Shown here piece by piece: positions 1-8,316 of a DNA stretch of 64,000 bases. The position numbers and the translations under genes are program-made. The notes under the pieces were generated by a model, which was not told the origin of the DNA, did not search any database, and saw only the letters and a program-made list of their open reading frames with translations. Source of the stretch: Bacteroidales bacterium (GTDB taxonomy: Bacteria > Bacteroidota > Bacteroidia > Bacteroidales > FEN-979); NCBI GenBank assembly GCA_023229525.1, contig JALNZC010000018.1, positions 10,575-74,574 of the forward strand, given 5' to 3'. Each line of letters begins with the position of its first letter. Position 1 is the first letter of the stretch.

Positions 1-168
1 CTTTCGATGAAATATCCTATTTTGATGTTGAATACTTCCAGGCTTTTTTTCATCCTTCTCCCTATTTACTATATTATCGTATATCCCATCGCTTTTTTTT
101 GTAATTGGCTGGATACCTGTTTTCATCACAAGTCGGGGACGGGGTTGATCGTGAAGGCTTGGAAATAA
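1..168 (+). CDS. C-terminal fragment of a membrane-associated protein, truncated by the window edge
   Basis: Frame 1 is open from the first base and stops with TAA at 166-168, giving 55 residues of a protein that begins outside the window. The visible part has a hydrophobic stretch (roughly residues 15-34, rich in F, I, L, Y) followed by a polar tail ending GTGLIVKAWK. The ending is reminiscent of C-termini of some SAM-dependent methyltransferases, but too little is visible to name the family. A tandem repeat array starts three bases after the stop, which is how several genes here end. Confidence 0.5.
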   Translation, partial: LSMKYPILMLNTSRLFFILLPIYYIIVYPIAFFCNWLDTCFHHKSGTGLIVKAWK

Positions 169-171
169 AAA

Positions 172-279
172 TGAGTGAATGAAGGAATGAAGGAATGAAG
201 GAATGAAGGAATGAAGGAATGAAGGATTGAGTGAATGAGTGATTGAGTGATTGTGTGGGTGAATCAATGAATGATTGAC
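172..279. repeat. Degenerate 8-bp tandem array (GAAGGAAT, passing into TGAGTGAT)
   Basis: About six tandem GAAGGAAT units are followed by TGAGTGAT-like units and decayed copies. There is no coding sense on either strand. It fills the gap between the upstream gene end and the LolC/E-type gene, next to a second array of a different family. Confidence 0.9.
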
Positions 280-306
280 AAAGTATCAAACTGCAATAAA
301 CGTCTT

Positions 307-345
307 TAACTTTTAACTTTTGACTTTTGATTTTTGACTTTTGAA
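307..345. repeat. TTTTGAC/TTTTGAA-type 7-8 bp array
   Basis: Five or so units of the type TTTTAAC, TTTTGAC and TTTTGAA run directly into the TTG start codon of the permease gene at 341. The same repeat family recurs at 4442-4570, 19222-19340 and 21544-21612. Confidence 0.8.
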
Positions 346-1576
346 TTTCCCTTTTTATATAGCCCGCAGGTACCTGGTTTCGAAGAAATCGCATAACATC
401 ATCAATATTATTTCTGCGATTTCAATTGTTGGCGTTGCCATCGGAGCCATGGCGCTCATCATTGTGCTTTCGGTGTTCAACGGGTTCGAAAAGCTGGTTG
501 TTTCCCTTTTCAGTTCATTCAATCCCGATATGCAGGTCACGGTCAGGCATGGCAAAACCTTTGATATCAATAAGATTCCCCTGGACCAGTTGCGAAAAAT
601 TCCTGGTATTGTTCATCTTACCGATGTGATCGAAGAGGATGCCCTGATCAAATACAAGGAGAAACAAACCATTGTTACAATAAAAGGAGTTGGCCAGGAA
701 TTTATCCATATGAGCGGGATTGACACGATGATGGCGGAAGGAGATTTCAAACTTCAGGACAAGGACCAAAATTTTGCTGTACTGGGATACGGAATAGCCT
801 CAACGATAGGCGCTAACCTTAAAGATTATCTGAATCCGCTGGTGGTATATGTTCCGCGTCGGGATGCTTCCTTGTCCGGAGGATTTGAAAATGCCTTCAG
901 TTCAGATGTAATATTTCCGGCAGGTTTTTTTTCAATTCAACAGGATTATGACGTTAAATATGTTCTCCTCCCTTTACGGTTTGTGCAGAATCTGTTGGAT
1001 TATGGAAACGAACGGACAGGCCTTGAAATGAGTCTGGCCAGGGGCTCGGATCAGCAAAAGATCCAGCGACAGATTGAAACCTTCATGGGTAATGAATTCC
1101 GGGTTCAAAACCGGTTTCAGCAACAGGAGATCCTCTATAAAATCATGAGATCGGAAAAACTCTATATTTTCCTCATCCTTTCATTCATCCTGTTCATGGC
1201 GACGTTCAATGTGATCGGATCGCTTTCGATGCTAATTCTCGATAAGAGAAAAGATATCGCTTTACTGCGGAGCATGGGAGCAAGTCAACGCATTATCCGG
1301 TGGATTTTTTTTATCGAAGGAATACTTATCTCTTTAATCGGCGCTGTAGCCGGATTAGTATTGGGAGCCGCTGTCTGCTGGATACAGATCCGTTATGGGA
1401 TTATCGCATTGGGATCCCCTGACAGCAGTTTTGTGGTGAGCGCCTATCCGGTTCATTTACAAATCGCTGACTTTGTCCTTGTATTCACAACTGTTCTATC
1501 GATCGGATTTCTTGCAGCCTGGTATCCCGTGTACAATATCCGTAAAATTCATCTCGGGCTTATTAAACCGGATTAA
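341..1576 (+). CDS. LolC/LolE-type FtsX-domain ABC transporter permease
   Basis: Inner-membrane permease of the FtsX/MacB fold, the kind that with LolD moves lipoproteins towards the outer membrane. At 411 aa it has the family length. It opens with NFPFYIARRYL and a cytoplasmic region with a first transmembrane segment (about residues 20-45, INIISAISIVGVAIG then LIIVLSVFNG), a large periplasmic domain (about 50-265) and three C-terminal transmembrane helices (about 270-300, 320-350, 370-400), with the family's ALLRSMGAS loop between them. The only in-frame start is TTG at 341, because an in-frame TGA lies at 335-337. That start sits inside a tandem repeat and no ribosome-binding site is visible. 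No ATPase partner is in the window. Confidence 0.88.
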   Translation: MNFPFYIARRYLVSKKSHNIINIISAISIVGVAIGAMALIIVLSVFNGFEKLVVSLFSSFNPDMQVTVRHGKTFDINKIPLDQLRKIPGIVHLTDVIEEDALIKYKEKQTIVTIKGVGQEFIHMSGIDTMMAEGDFKLQDKDQNFAVLGYGIASTIGANLKDYLNPLVVYVPRRDASLSGGFENAFSSDVIFPAGFFSIQQDYDVKYVLLPLRFVQNLLDYGNERTGLEMSLARGSDQQKIQRQIETFMGNEFRVQNRFQQQEILYKIMRSEKLYIFLILSFILFMATFNVIGSLSMLILDKRKDIALLRSMGASQRIIRWIFFIEGILISLIGAVAGLVLGAAVCWIQIRYGIIALGSPDSSFVVSAYPVHLQIADFVLVFTTVLSIGFLAAWYPVYNIRKIHLGLIKPD

Positions 1577-1614
1577 TTTCCACCTGGCTTGTGCACATTA
1601 ATTTCTCCCGGTTT

Positions 1615-2589
1615 TTATGAAATGTAAACCTCCAGAAGTTTACAGGTTGAATCCGGTTCCAGGATCGTATTTTCAATAGTTGCCGGAAGAAGGATCGCTT
1701 CTCCGGGCTTTATTGACACAGGATCGTTGTCTGTCCGGATGATCGCTTTCCCTTCTATGCCAAGATAAATGACAAACGAATCCAGAATGGAATAGTCTTT
1801 TTCCATTTTCCGGTCAAAGGTCAGCAAGTCGGTTGTGAAATATGGACAATCAACCAAAGGGGATGATTGATTCATGATCGGTCTGTAATGGGTACGGTAT
1901 GAATCCGGAAAATTAAAATCAATGGCTTCGAGGGCAAGGTCGGTATGCAAATCCCTCGGATTTCCCTCACTATCGACCCGGTCCCAGTCGAAGATACGGT
2001 ATGTTGTATCGGAAGTCTGTTGAATTTCTGCCAGCAGTATTCCGGGACCCAGAGCATGAACACGGCCTGCCGGAATAAAAAAGAGATCATCCCGTTTTAC
2101 TTTTTCAACATTCAGAATCTCTTTCAACCTTTTTTGATGAAAAAAATCAAGGTATGTACTTGCATTCATCTCCCGGTTGAAACCGGTGATCAGTTCGGCG
2201 CCGGATTCCGCCTCCAGGATATACCACATCTCCGTTTTCCCGCTACCGATTTTCCTGAGGGCTGCCAGTTTATCGTCAGGATGAACCTGAATAGAGAGAT
2301 ATGCATTGGCGTCAATAACCTTGATGAGCAGGGGAAATTCCGTTTGATGTTTTTCGAATACTTTTTCACCCACAAGCTCATCCATATATATCTCCAGGAT
2401 TTCGTTCAATTCATTGCCGGCAAGGAATCCATTGACAATTTCTGTCTGGCATCCGGAAACCCCGGATAGCGCCCACAACTCGCCGCAATTGGGCAAGGGT
2501 GAAAAATCAAGACCCAGATGTGTCCTGATTTTTTGTCCTCCCCAGATTTTATCTTTATAAACAGGTTTGAATTTCAGCGGGTATAACAT
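1615..2589 (-). CDS. manA: Mannose-6-phosphate isomerase, class I
   Basis: Zinc enzyme that interconverts mannose-6-phosphate and fructose-6-phosphate, feeding GDP-mannose synthesis or mannose use. The 324-aa cupin protein shows the family landmarks: KPVYKDKIWGG at the N-terminus, the metal site in SIQVHPDD and GKTEMWYI, and the catalytic-region motif FIPAGRVHALG...EIQQTSDTTYRIFDW. I chose the ATG at 2589, which gives the canonical MLYPLKFKP opening; a TTG at 2604 would add five unsupported residues. It is divergently transcribed from the M20 gene with a gap of about 80 bp. Confidence 0.93.
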   Translation of the reverse strand: MLYPLKFKPVYKDKIWGGQKIRTHLGLDFSPLPNCGELWALSGVSGCQTEIVNGFLAGNELNEILEIYMDELVGEKVFEKHQTEFPLLIKVIDANAYLSIQVHPDDKLAALRKIGSGKTEMWYILEAESGAELITGFNREMNASTYLDFFHQKRLKEILNVEKVKRDDLFFIPAGRVHALGPGILLAEIQQTSDTTYRIFDWDRVDSEGNPRDLHTDLALEAIDFNFPDSYRTHYRPIMNQSSPLVDCPYFTTDLLTFDRKMEKDYSILDSFVIYLGIEGKAIIRTDNDPVSIKPGEAILLPATIENTILEPDSTCKLLEVYIS

Positions 2590-2667
2590 AATTTGAAAAA
2601 TCAATAAAATTATTATGTAAATTTGAAAATTACATTATGTGCAAAAGTACTGAATTTCGTAAATTTT

Positions 2668-3819
2668 ATGGATTCCCTTCTTGACTTTCTCCCCGAACTG
2701 ATCTCTTTGAGGAAAGAATTGCATTATAGTCCGGAAAATTCGGGATGTGAACATTTTACAGCTCAGATATTACGCCAGTTCTGTTTACCGCTAAATCCGG
2801 CCAGGATCGTTGATAAATTAGGGAAAACCGGTCTCGCCCTTGTGTTTGAGAGTGGACAGCCAGGGAAAACACTGATGTTCCGTGCCGAAATGGACGCTCT
2901 GCCAATCGAAGAAGACATTGAAATATCCTATTCATCCCCAAACAAAGCGTTATCGCATATATGCGGTCATGATGGACACATGACCATTCTTTGTGGTCTG
3001 GCCTTTTTACTTCACCTGCATCCCATACAACATGGCCGGGTGATCCTGCTCTTTCAACCCGCGGAAGAGACAGGCAAAGGAGCCCGGATGATTCTTGATG
3101 ACCTGAAATTCAAATCGTTACAACCGGATTACATTTTTGCCCTTCATAATATTCCGGGATATCCCCGTCATTCGATTTTAGTTAAAGAAGGTACCATTAC
3201 CATGGCCTCAGAAGGAGTAATGATCTCGCTCAAAGGACATGCAGCCCACGCTGCTTATCCTGACCAGGGAATCAGTCCCCTCCCTGCCCTGATGGAGATA
3301 ATGGAAAAACTTCCGCACCTGGTGACAAATAAGCGTATTTATAAAAATTTCGTCCAGTTGACGATAACCTACTTAAAAACCGGTCGCTTCGGATTTGGTA
3401 CCGTACCGGGGAATGCCGAACTGGCAGTGACCCTGCGTGCCGAACAAGGCCCGGAACTGGAACGGTTGCATCAGGAGATGAAGCGGATGGTAGCAAAAAC
3501 TGCGAAACGCTTTTACCTGGAGGAGCAATTAAACTGGTTCCAACCCTTTTCTGTGACCGGGAACAATCAATTTACTGTTAACGCCATCAGGAAGGTCGCC
3601 ATCAGGTCTCAATTTCCCCTTATCGAATTGACCGAACCTTTCCGCTGGTCAGAGGATTTCGGGCAGTTTACCGACAGCTATCCGGGCGCCATGTTTGGAC
3701 TGGGAGCCGGAGAAAACCATTCAGACCTGCATACCTGGTACTACGATTTCCCGGATGAAATTCTGGAAACCGGCATTAAGATGTTTTACGGGATTATCCA
3801 GGATTTGTCGAATAATTAA
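2668..3819 (+). CDS. M20-family metal-dependent amidohydrolase (N-acyl amino acid / IAA-amino acid hydrolase type)
   Basis: Zinc- or manganese-dependent hydrolase of N-acylated amino acids. The 383-aa protein begins LLDFLPELISLRKELHYSPE as in carboxypeptidase Ss1/HipO-type M20D members. Metal ligands are in ICGHDGHM (about residue 95), the catalytic acid pair in PAEETGKGA, and further ligands in ALHNIPG and the C-terminal ENHSDLH region. The ATG at 2668 is preferred to a TTG at 2623, which adds 15 atypical residues. The next gene starts four bases after this stop, suggesting one transcript. The natural substrate cannot be read from sequence. Confidence 0.88.
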   Translation: MDSLLDFLPELISLRKELHYSPENSGCEHFTAQILRQFCLPLNPARIVDKLGKTGLALVFESGQPGKTLMFRAEMDALPIEEDIEISYSSPNKALSHICGHDGHMTILCGLAFLLHLHPIQHGRVILLFQPAEETGKGARMILDDLKFKSLQPDYIFALHNIPGYPRHSILVKEGTITMASEGVMISLKGHAAHAAYPDQGISPLPALMEIMEKLPHLVTNKRIYKNFVQLTITYLKTGRFGFGTVPGNAELAVTLRAEQGPELERLHQEMKRMVAKTAKRFYLEEQLNWFQPFSVTGNNQFTVNAIRKVAIRSQFPLIELTEPFRWSEDFGQFTDSYPGAMFGLGAGENHSDLHTWYYDFPDEILETGIKMFYGIIQDLSNN

Positions 3820-3823
3820 AACA

Positions 3824-4441
3824 ATGATTAAAATAAAGATTAAAACACAGATTAAAACTTTATGTGTTTTTTGTGGCTCCAGTCTTGGAAACCAACAGGT
3901 TTTTACCGCAAAAGCCGGAGAATTGGCGGAAATTCTGTGTAATAAGAATATCACGTTGGTTTATGGCGGCGCCAATGTAGGGCTGATGCAGGTACTGGCC
4001 GATACAATGCTTGCATCTGGAGGAAAGGTTGTTGGCGTTATGCCTAAATCGCTTGTGGAGCGGGAAGTTGCTCACAAACAACTTACGGAAATGCACATCG
4101 TGGCAGATATGCAGGAACGGAAAGCGCTCATGGCCGATCTCTCGGATGCATTTATCGCCCTTCCGGGGGCCTATGGCACACTGGACGAACTTTTTGAGAT
4201 CCTGACATGGAACCAGCTCGGAATCATAAAAAAACCCATCGGTCTGCTCAATATCGCGAATTTTTTTACACCCTTGCTTGCTATGCTCGATAATGCCGTA
4301 AAGGAAAGATTTCTCCGGATCGAACACCGAAACATTCTTCAGGTAGCCGAGGATATTTATGAGCTGTTTGAGAAACTCGAATCCTTTCAGCCGGTCACCG
4401 CCGAAAAATGGATCGAACGACTTAAACAAGGAAAAATCTAA
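3824..4441 (+). CDS. LOG-family (TIGR00730-type) nucleotide phosphoribohydrolase
   Basis: Rossmann-fold protein of the family containing cytokinin riboside 5'-monophosphate phosphoribohydrolase (LOG), formerly called lysine decarboxylase. Key segments are CVFCGSS at the N-terminus, VYGGANVGLM, GVMPKSL and the substrate loop LPGAYGTLDEL. The family consensus of that loop is PGGxGTxxE; here the second glycine is Ala and the glutamate is Asp, both seen by eye and possibly tolerated. Start is ATG 3824, four bases after the M20 stop; the longer open frame overlaps that gene and is not credible. A repeat block follows the stop at once. Confidence 0.87.
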   Translation: MIKIKIKTQIKTLCVFCGSSLGNQQVFTAKAGELAEILCNKNITLVYGGANVGLMQVLADTMLASGGKVVGVMPKSLVEREVAHKQLTEMHIVADMQERKALMADLSDAFIALPGAYGTLDELFEILTWNQLGIIKKPIGLLNIANFFTPLLAMLDNAVKERFLRIEHRNILQVAEDIYELFEKLESFQPVTAEKWIERLKQGKI

Positions 4442-4570
4442 TTTGAAAATTTGAAAATTTGAAGATTTGGGGATTTGAGGATTTGAAGATTGAGGGATTT
4501 GAGAATGAATATTAGTTTTGATTTTTGAGTTGTGGTTTTGAACTTTGAATTTTGAGCTTTGAACTTTGAC
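4442..4570. repeat. Composite repeat: (ATTTGAAG)n array plus TTTTGA-rich module
   Basis: Degenerate ATTTGAAA/ATTTGAAG/ATTTGAGG units run from the LOG stop to about 4505. They are followed by a GAATGAATATTAG junction and then a TTTTGATTTTTGAGTTGTGG-type module with TTTGAA units. The same order of modules is found at 19222-19340 and, split by an insertion, at 21544-21808. Confidence 0.85.
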
Positions 4571-4579
4571 TATACAAAG

Positions 4580-5137
4580 ATGTTGATTATTGGAATAACC
4601 GGGACGTTGGGAGCAGGAAAAGGAACTGTGGTTGAATATCTTGTCAGTGAAAAGGGTTTTCATCATTATTCAGTCAGGGCATATCTTTTGGAATTCATAC
4701 GGAAAAGCGGGATGCCGGAAAACCGGGACAGTATGTTCCGACTGGCCAATGAACTCCGCTCCCGGTATGGGCCATCATATGTAACCGACCAGTTATATCT
4801 TCAGGCCCGAGCGGCTGAGCATCGTTGTATTATCGAAAGTATCCGTACTCCGGGCGAAGTCATATCGTTGCGGGAAAAGGGGAATTTCTGCCTTTTTGCC
4901 GTGGATGCCCTGCCTGAAACCCGCTACCGTCGCATTCAACTCCGGCAATCGGAAACAGATGGGATCTCCTATGAAACCTTTCTTGAAAACGAGCAGCGAG
5001 AAATGGGAACCACGGATCCCAATATTCAAAATATCACCGAATGTATACGACTGGCCGATTTTGTTTTTTATAATGATGAAGAAAAGGAGGACTTGTTCCG
5101 GGAAGTGGAAAAGGCCCTGCGGCAAATTAGTTTGTAA
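4580..5137 (+). CDS. P-loop nucleotide/nucleoside kinase (dephospho-CoA kinase / adenylate kinase-like)
   Basis: Small 185-aa P-loop NTPase with Walker A GTLGAGKGT at about residues 7-15, a KGFHHYSVRAYLLEFIRKSG substrate region, and a C-terminal part with ESIRTPGEV and RRIQLRQ. This pattern fits the adenylate-kinase/dephospho-CoA-kinase-like group often labelled AAA family ATPase. The true substrate is unknown. ATG 4580 gives the usual MLIIGITG opening; an upstream TTG lies in the repeat. A dCMP deaminase gene lies 2.7 kb downstream on the same strand, and kinase and deaminase domains of these kinds are sometimes linked in other genomes. Confidence 0.75.
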   Translation: MLIIGITGTLGAGKGTVVEYLVSEKGFHHYSVRAYLLEFIRKSGMPENRDSMFRLANELRSRYGPSYVTDQLYLQARAAEHRCIIESIRTPGEVISLREKGNFCLFAVDALPETRYRRIQLRQSETDGISYETFLENEQREMGTTDPNIQNITECIRLADFVFYNDEEKEDLFREVEKALRQISL

Positions 5138-5152
5138 TGGCCAGTTTGCGGA

Positions 5153-7711
5153 TCAATACGTCCTTATCCGTTTTGATTTCAGAATATATATTCCCGATGC
5201 TGCAGAAGAAAGATCAAAGGTAAAATCCTTCTCTCCTTTTCCATAAATGCCAGCCATTCTTTTTCCGGCACAATCAAATACAGTGATTTCCCTGATTAGA
5301 TTATCATTGCGGTCACCGGTTATCCTGAAAATTCCATGGGTGGGATTCGGGAAGATACGTATAGCATCGGATATAGGTTCGTTAACTCCGACAATAGTCC
5401 CGTTTATCAGGATATCATCGATGCAAACACCAAATCCGAATTTGGCATTGCCTTCAAAGGCCAGCTGAAATTGGCTGGAAACGACCGGTAATTGTATGAT
5501 CTTCTCAGTCCAGGCAGTAATCGATTGTGCGTAATTTTGTAATGAAATCCATGAATTTGCAGGATTGGTCCGGTAAAACACCGTAAGTTCATCCTGTCGC
5601 GTTCCCCAACGCTGCATGAACAGCCAGAACCTCAATTCAACATTGCTGTAGTTTGACAGATTTAAGACCGGAAGGATAAGTTTATTTCTGTTGGGCGCTG
5701 TCGTTTCATCTTTCAGGACGGCATTGCGGATACCGGTATGCGCATCAGCCGGGAAACCGTACCCTATGCCGGGTCCATTACCCTGGCAAAAGAGCCACGA
5801 TAGGCCATTGTTTTCTTCGGTCCAGCAAACTGGCAGTTCGATATTGGTTTCAAAACCTTCGTTAAAGGGAAGGACTGTAATGGATTGGCAAAATGTAGAA
5901 GCATCAGAAGCGACACCAAATGAGTAAACGTCACCGGTAATCACGGACCAGGTCTTGTAATAATAGTGGGTATTCATTGCGAGGTCCATGTGGTTAAAAA
6001 GGGTGTCTGTGCCGGAATAGATGATGATTCCGCCCCCTGTAAGTGTATCACCCGGTAAATAAGGGGTTCCGTTAAGGGGGGTTCCGAAAATACCTGCTGT
6101 GTCATAAGCGATCACGATATGATCGACATCCGGATGGTTTAACCAGGTCAACCGTATCTGAGAGGTACTCATGGGTGATGCGGTAAAATTACCGGGATCC
6201 TTGATGTGGGTTACGTTAACCGTAAATGAAATGGTGGTGTCGGCCGAGGTGACATTCATAAAAAACAACCCTCCGGGAGAACCATCCTGAAGGAACGAGG
6301 TCGGGTCGGTGGTTTCGTTCATGGCGGTTCTTCCCGATCCTGACGAGTAGTTAGCGATATTGGGAGAACCGTTGGTTGAAAGGGTACCTCCGGGTCTGTA
6401 AATGTAAACTTCATCGGGAGGGCCGTCAGCATTACCAACTTCGGTGGTATCGATCCGGTAAACAAGCAATCCGGAACCGGGAAGCGTACCTTCAAAAGTA
6501 CCCTCTTTTTTCCGGTATTCCACGATAAAATATTGACTCTGTGTATAGGGTGAAGCGATCTTGTAACAATTGTTCGAGGCTGAAGCCAGCGGATGCATGG
6601 AATAGGTACCTGAAGTGGTTATTTCAGGGATGGAATTAATCCAGGCGTGGTTCGTATATTTCCATTTCATGTATGCGCCCATATGCCCAATGCCGCTTTC
6701 CATCAGATCCCAAGGGCCGACGGGTGCAATCCCGTTATCGGTATAATGATACAGATCGGGTGCTCCGAGTGCATGAAACATTTCATGGCACAAAGTATTG
6801 ACGGCGACCTGGGTTTCCGGTTGGAATGTATAATCGTATACCATTTTCCCGTTAATGTAAACATCAAAAGAAGTTAAGGCCCACCGGTGTGCCCAAAGCA
6901 ATTCGGCCCACGCGCCGTTACCGCCGCGAATGACGAAGCAAACATTATCGACTTTCCCATCGTTATCGCCATCTAAATTCAGATCACCCGGTACCGGCGA
7001 ATTGACATTGATCCATACCACCGCATCTCTCAGCAAGGTATGCTCCCGTAACTTTCGCTGGTTATCGTTACGGTATCCATCGGGATTGGTGACGGCATTG
7101 TATGGCTGAAAATAATTCCGGTTATGGGAATCCCTATAAGAAAGGTTGATTGTCAGATCACATGCAGGGTAATGGGTGCTGCTGATGGTAAATGTGTTAT
7201 AAGATACATCCAAATAATAGGATTTCAGCGTAGTTCCGGAAGGCGGATTGAAGAGGTTATCGAAGGTCTGACGGGGAGTTGAAAATTCGGTATCGTCGTT
7301 AAAACGGATATAAACAACCAGGTTATTCATTGTCCCGGTATGGGGCGCCATGACTGACCGATCAACATTTTCGGTATAAAAATCCCGGTGTCTGCGATAT
7401 TCCTTCAAGGAGATTTTTGCCCATTTTGTCAACCCGGCACTAGTTGGATCAGCTTCACCAACCCGGTATTTTGTCGGTTTTACGATATCGCCGGCGGTTT
7501 CACCATAGTAAAAATATCCGTCGTCGGCTTGAATGATGGTGTATCCGTTCTTATCGTGGAGCCAGTTAAAATATTCATCTCCCGAAACAAAACAGTCAAT
7601 CAATACCCCGTTTGGTTGCGTTACCTGGTAAGGAAGATAACTGAAATAGGCGGCGCTGGCGTTGAATACATTGAGTACAAATATGACGAATAATAAGATT
7701 TTTATTTTCAT
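5153..7711 (-). CDS. Secreted M6-family metalloprotease with frame-shifted T9SS sorting domain
   Basis: 852-aa zinc protease exported by a signal peptide (KIKILLFVIFVLNVFNASA). The M6 domain (about residues 100-420) carries the HExxH site in TLCHEMFHALGAPDLY. A fibronectin-III-like and a MAM/jelly-roll-like region follow (about 510-765). The C-terminal sorting domain starts with IRIFPNPTHGIFRITG and reaches ASGIYILK, then ends abruptly in SKRIRTY. One added A in the AAA at 5177-5179 (minus-strand reading) would give the typical ending IKTDKDVLIRKLAITN with a TAA at 5127-5129. As read, the protein lacks the last beta strand and may not be recognised by T9SS. Confidence 0.9.
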   Translation of the reverse strand: MKIKILLFVIFVLNVFNASAAYFSYLPYQVTQPNGVLIDCFVSGDEYFNWLHDKNGYTIIQADDGYFYYGETAGDIVKPTKYRVGEADPTSAGLTKWAKISLKEYRRHRDFYTENVDRSVMAPHTGTMNNLVVYIRFNDDTEFSTPRQTFDNLFNPPSGTTLKSYYLDVSYNTFTISSTHYPACDLTINLSYRDSHNRNYFQPYNAVTNPDGYRNDNQRKLREHTLLRDAVVWINVNSPVPGDLNLDGDNDGKVDNVCFVIRGGNGAWAELLWAHRWALTSFDVYINGKMVYDYTFQPETQVAVNTLCHEMFHALGAPDLYHYTDNGIAPVGPWDLMESGIGHMGAYMKWKYTNHAWINSIPEITTSGTYSMHPLASASNNCYKIASPYTQSQYFIVEYRKKEGTFEGTLPGSGLLVYRIDTTEVGNADGPPDEVYIYRPGGTLSTNGSPNIANYSSGSGRTAMNETTDPTSFLQDGSPGGLFFMNVTSADTTISFTVNVTHIKDPGNFTASPMSTSQIRLTWLNHPDVDHIVIAYDTAGIFGTPLNGTPYLPGDTLTGGGIIIYSGTDTLFNHMDLAMNTHYYYKTWSVITGDVYSFGVASDASTFCQSITVLPFNEGFETNIELPVCWTEENNGLSWLFCQGNGPGIGYGFPADAHTGIRNAVLKDETTAPNRNKLILPVLNLSNYSNVELRFWLFMQRWGTRQDELTVFYRTNPANSWISLQNYAQSITAWTEKIIQLPVVSSQFQLAFEGNAKFGFGVCIDDILINGTIVGVNEPISDAIRIFPNPTHGIFRITGDRNDNLIREITVFDCAGKRMAGIYGKGEKDFTFDLSSAASGIYILKSKRIRTY

Positions 7712-7769
7712 CGGTTCTGGTGGGAATTAATTTAATCAAGACAAAAATAGTATTTTCTTTTCAAAGATG

Positions 7770-7777
7770 TACATTTG
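7770..7777 (+). promoter_or_regulatory. Candidate Bacteroidota -7 box TACATTTG upstream of dCMP deaminase gene
   Basis: Matches TAnnTTTG exactly and lies 30 bp before the start codon, in the divergent intergenic region. No TTTG is present at the expected 19-21 bp spacing, so only half of the promoter is supported. Confidence 0.4.
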
Positions 7778-7807
7778 TTCTATTAATTAACTGTTAATCT
7801 GAAGGCA

Positions 7808-8299
7808 ATGGAAAATGGCAAAAATAAGCGGCCATCGTGGGATGAATATTTTATGGAGATAGCCGGTACCGTATCTAAGCGGGCGACATGTGACCGGGGA
7901 CGTAGCGGATGTGTCATTGCCCGTGACAAACAAATACTGGTAACAGGTTATGTTGGTTCGCCACGTGGTTTACCTCATTGTGACGATGTGGGTCACCTGA
8001 TGAAAAAAGTGTTGCACGAAGATGACCACATCACCCAGCATTGCATGCGAACAGTGCATGCCGAACAGAATGCCATTTGCCAGGCAGCCCGTTTGGGCAT
8101 TTCCCTCGAAGGTGCAACCCTTTATTGCAGGATGACTCCATGCCGGACCTGCGCCATGCTGATCATCAATTGTGGTATCGTACGTGTGGTATGCGAAAGG
8201 AAATATCACGATGGGACAGAATCGGAAGTGATGTTTCTCCAGGCAGGGATTTCCCTGGAATATGTTAATGATGAAATCCAGGAGTACGAACGACAGTAA
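7808..8299 (+). CDS. dCMP deaminase (ComEB/deoxycytidylate deaminase family)
   Basis: Zinc-dependent deaminase that converts dCMP to dUMP, supplying dUMP for thymidylate synthesis. The 163-aa protein has the full cytidine-deaminase signature: TVHAEQNAI with ligand His84 and proton-shuttling Glu86, and TPCRTCAML with ligands Cys112 and Cys115. The N-terminal RPSWDEYFMEIAGTVSKRATCDR is typical of the family, and length is normal. It stands alone on the plus strand and converges on the asparaginase gene 17 bp away. Confidence 0.93.
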   Translation: MENGKNKRPSWDEYFMEIAGTVSKRATCDRGRSGCVIARDKQILVTGYVGSPRGLPHCDDVGHLMKKVLHEDDHITQHCMRTVHAEQNAICQAARLGISLEGATLYCRMTPCRTCAMLIINCGIVRVVCERKYHDGTESEVMFLQAGISLEYVNDEIQEYERQ

Positions 8300-8316
8300 A
8301 ACAGAGGTAAAAATGA

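Noticed and set aside
3860..4666. Long minus-strand frame of 268 aa opposite the LOG gene
   Set aside because: Antisense shadow of the LOG-family gene and the adjacent repeat; no recognisable domain.
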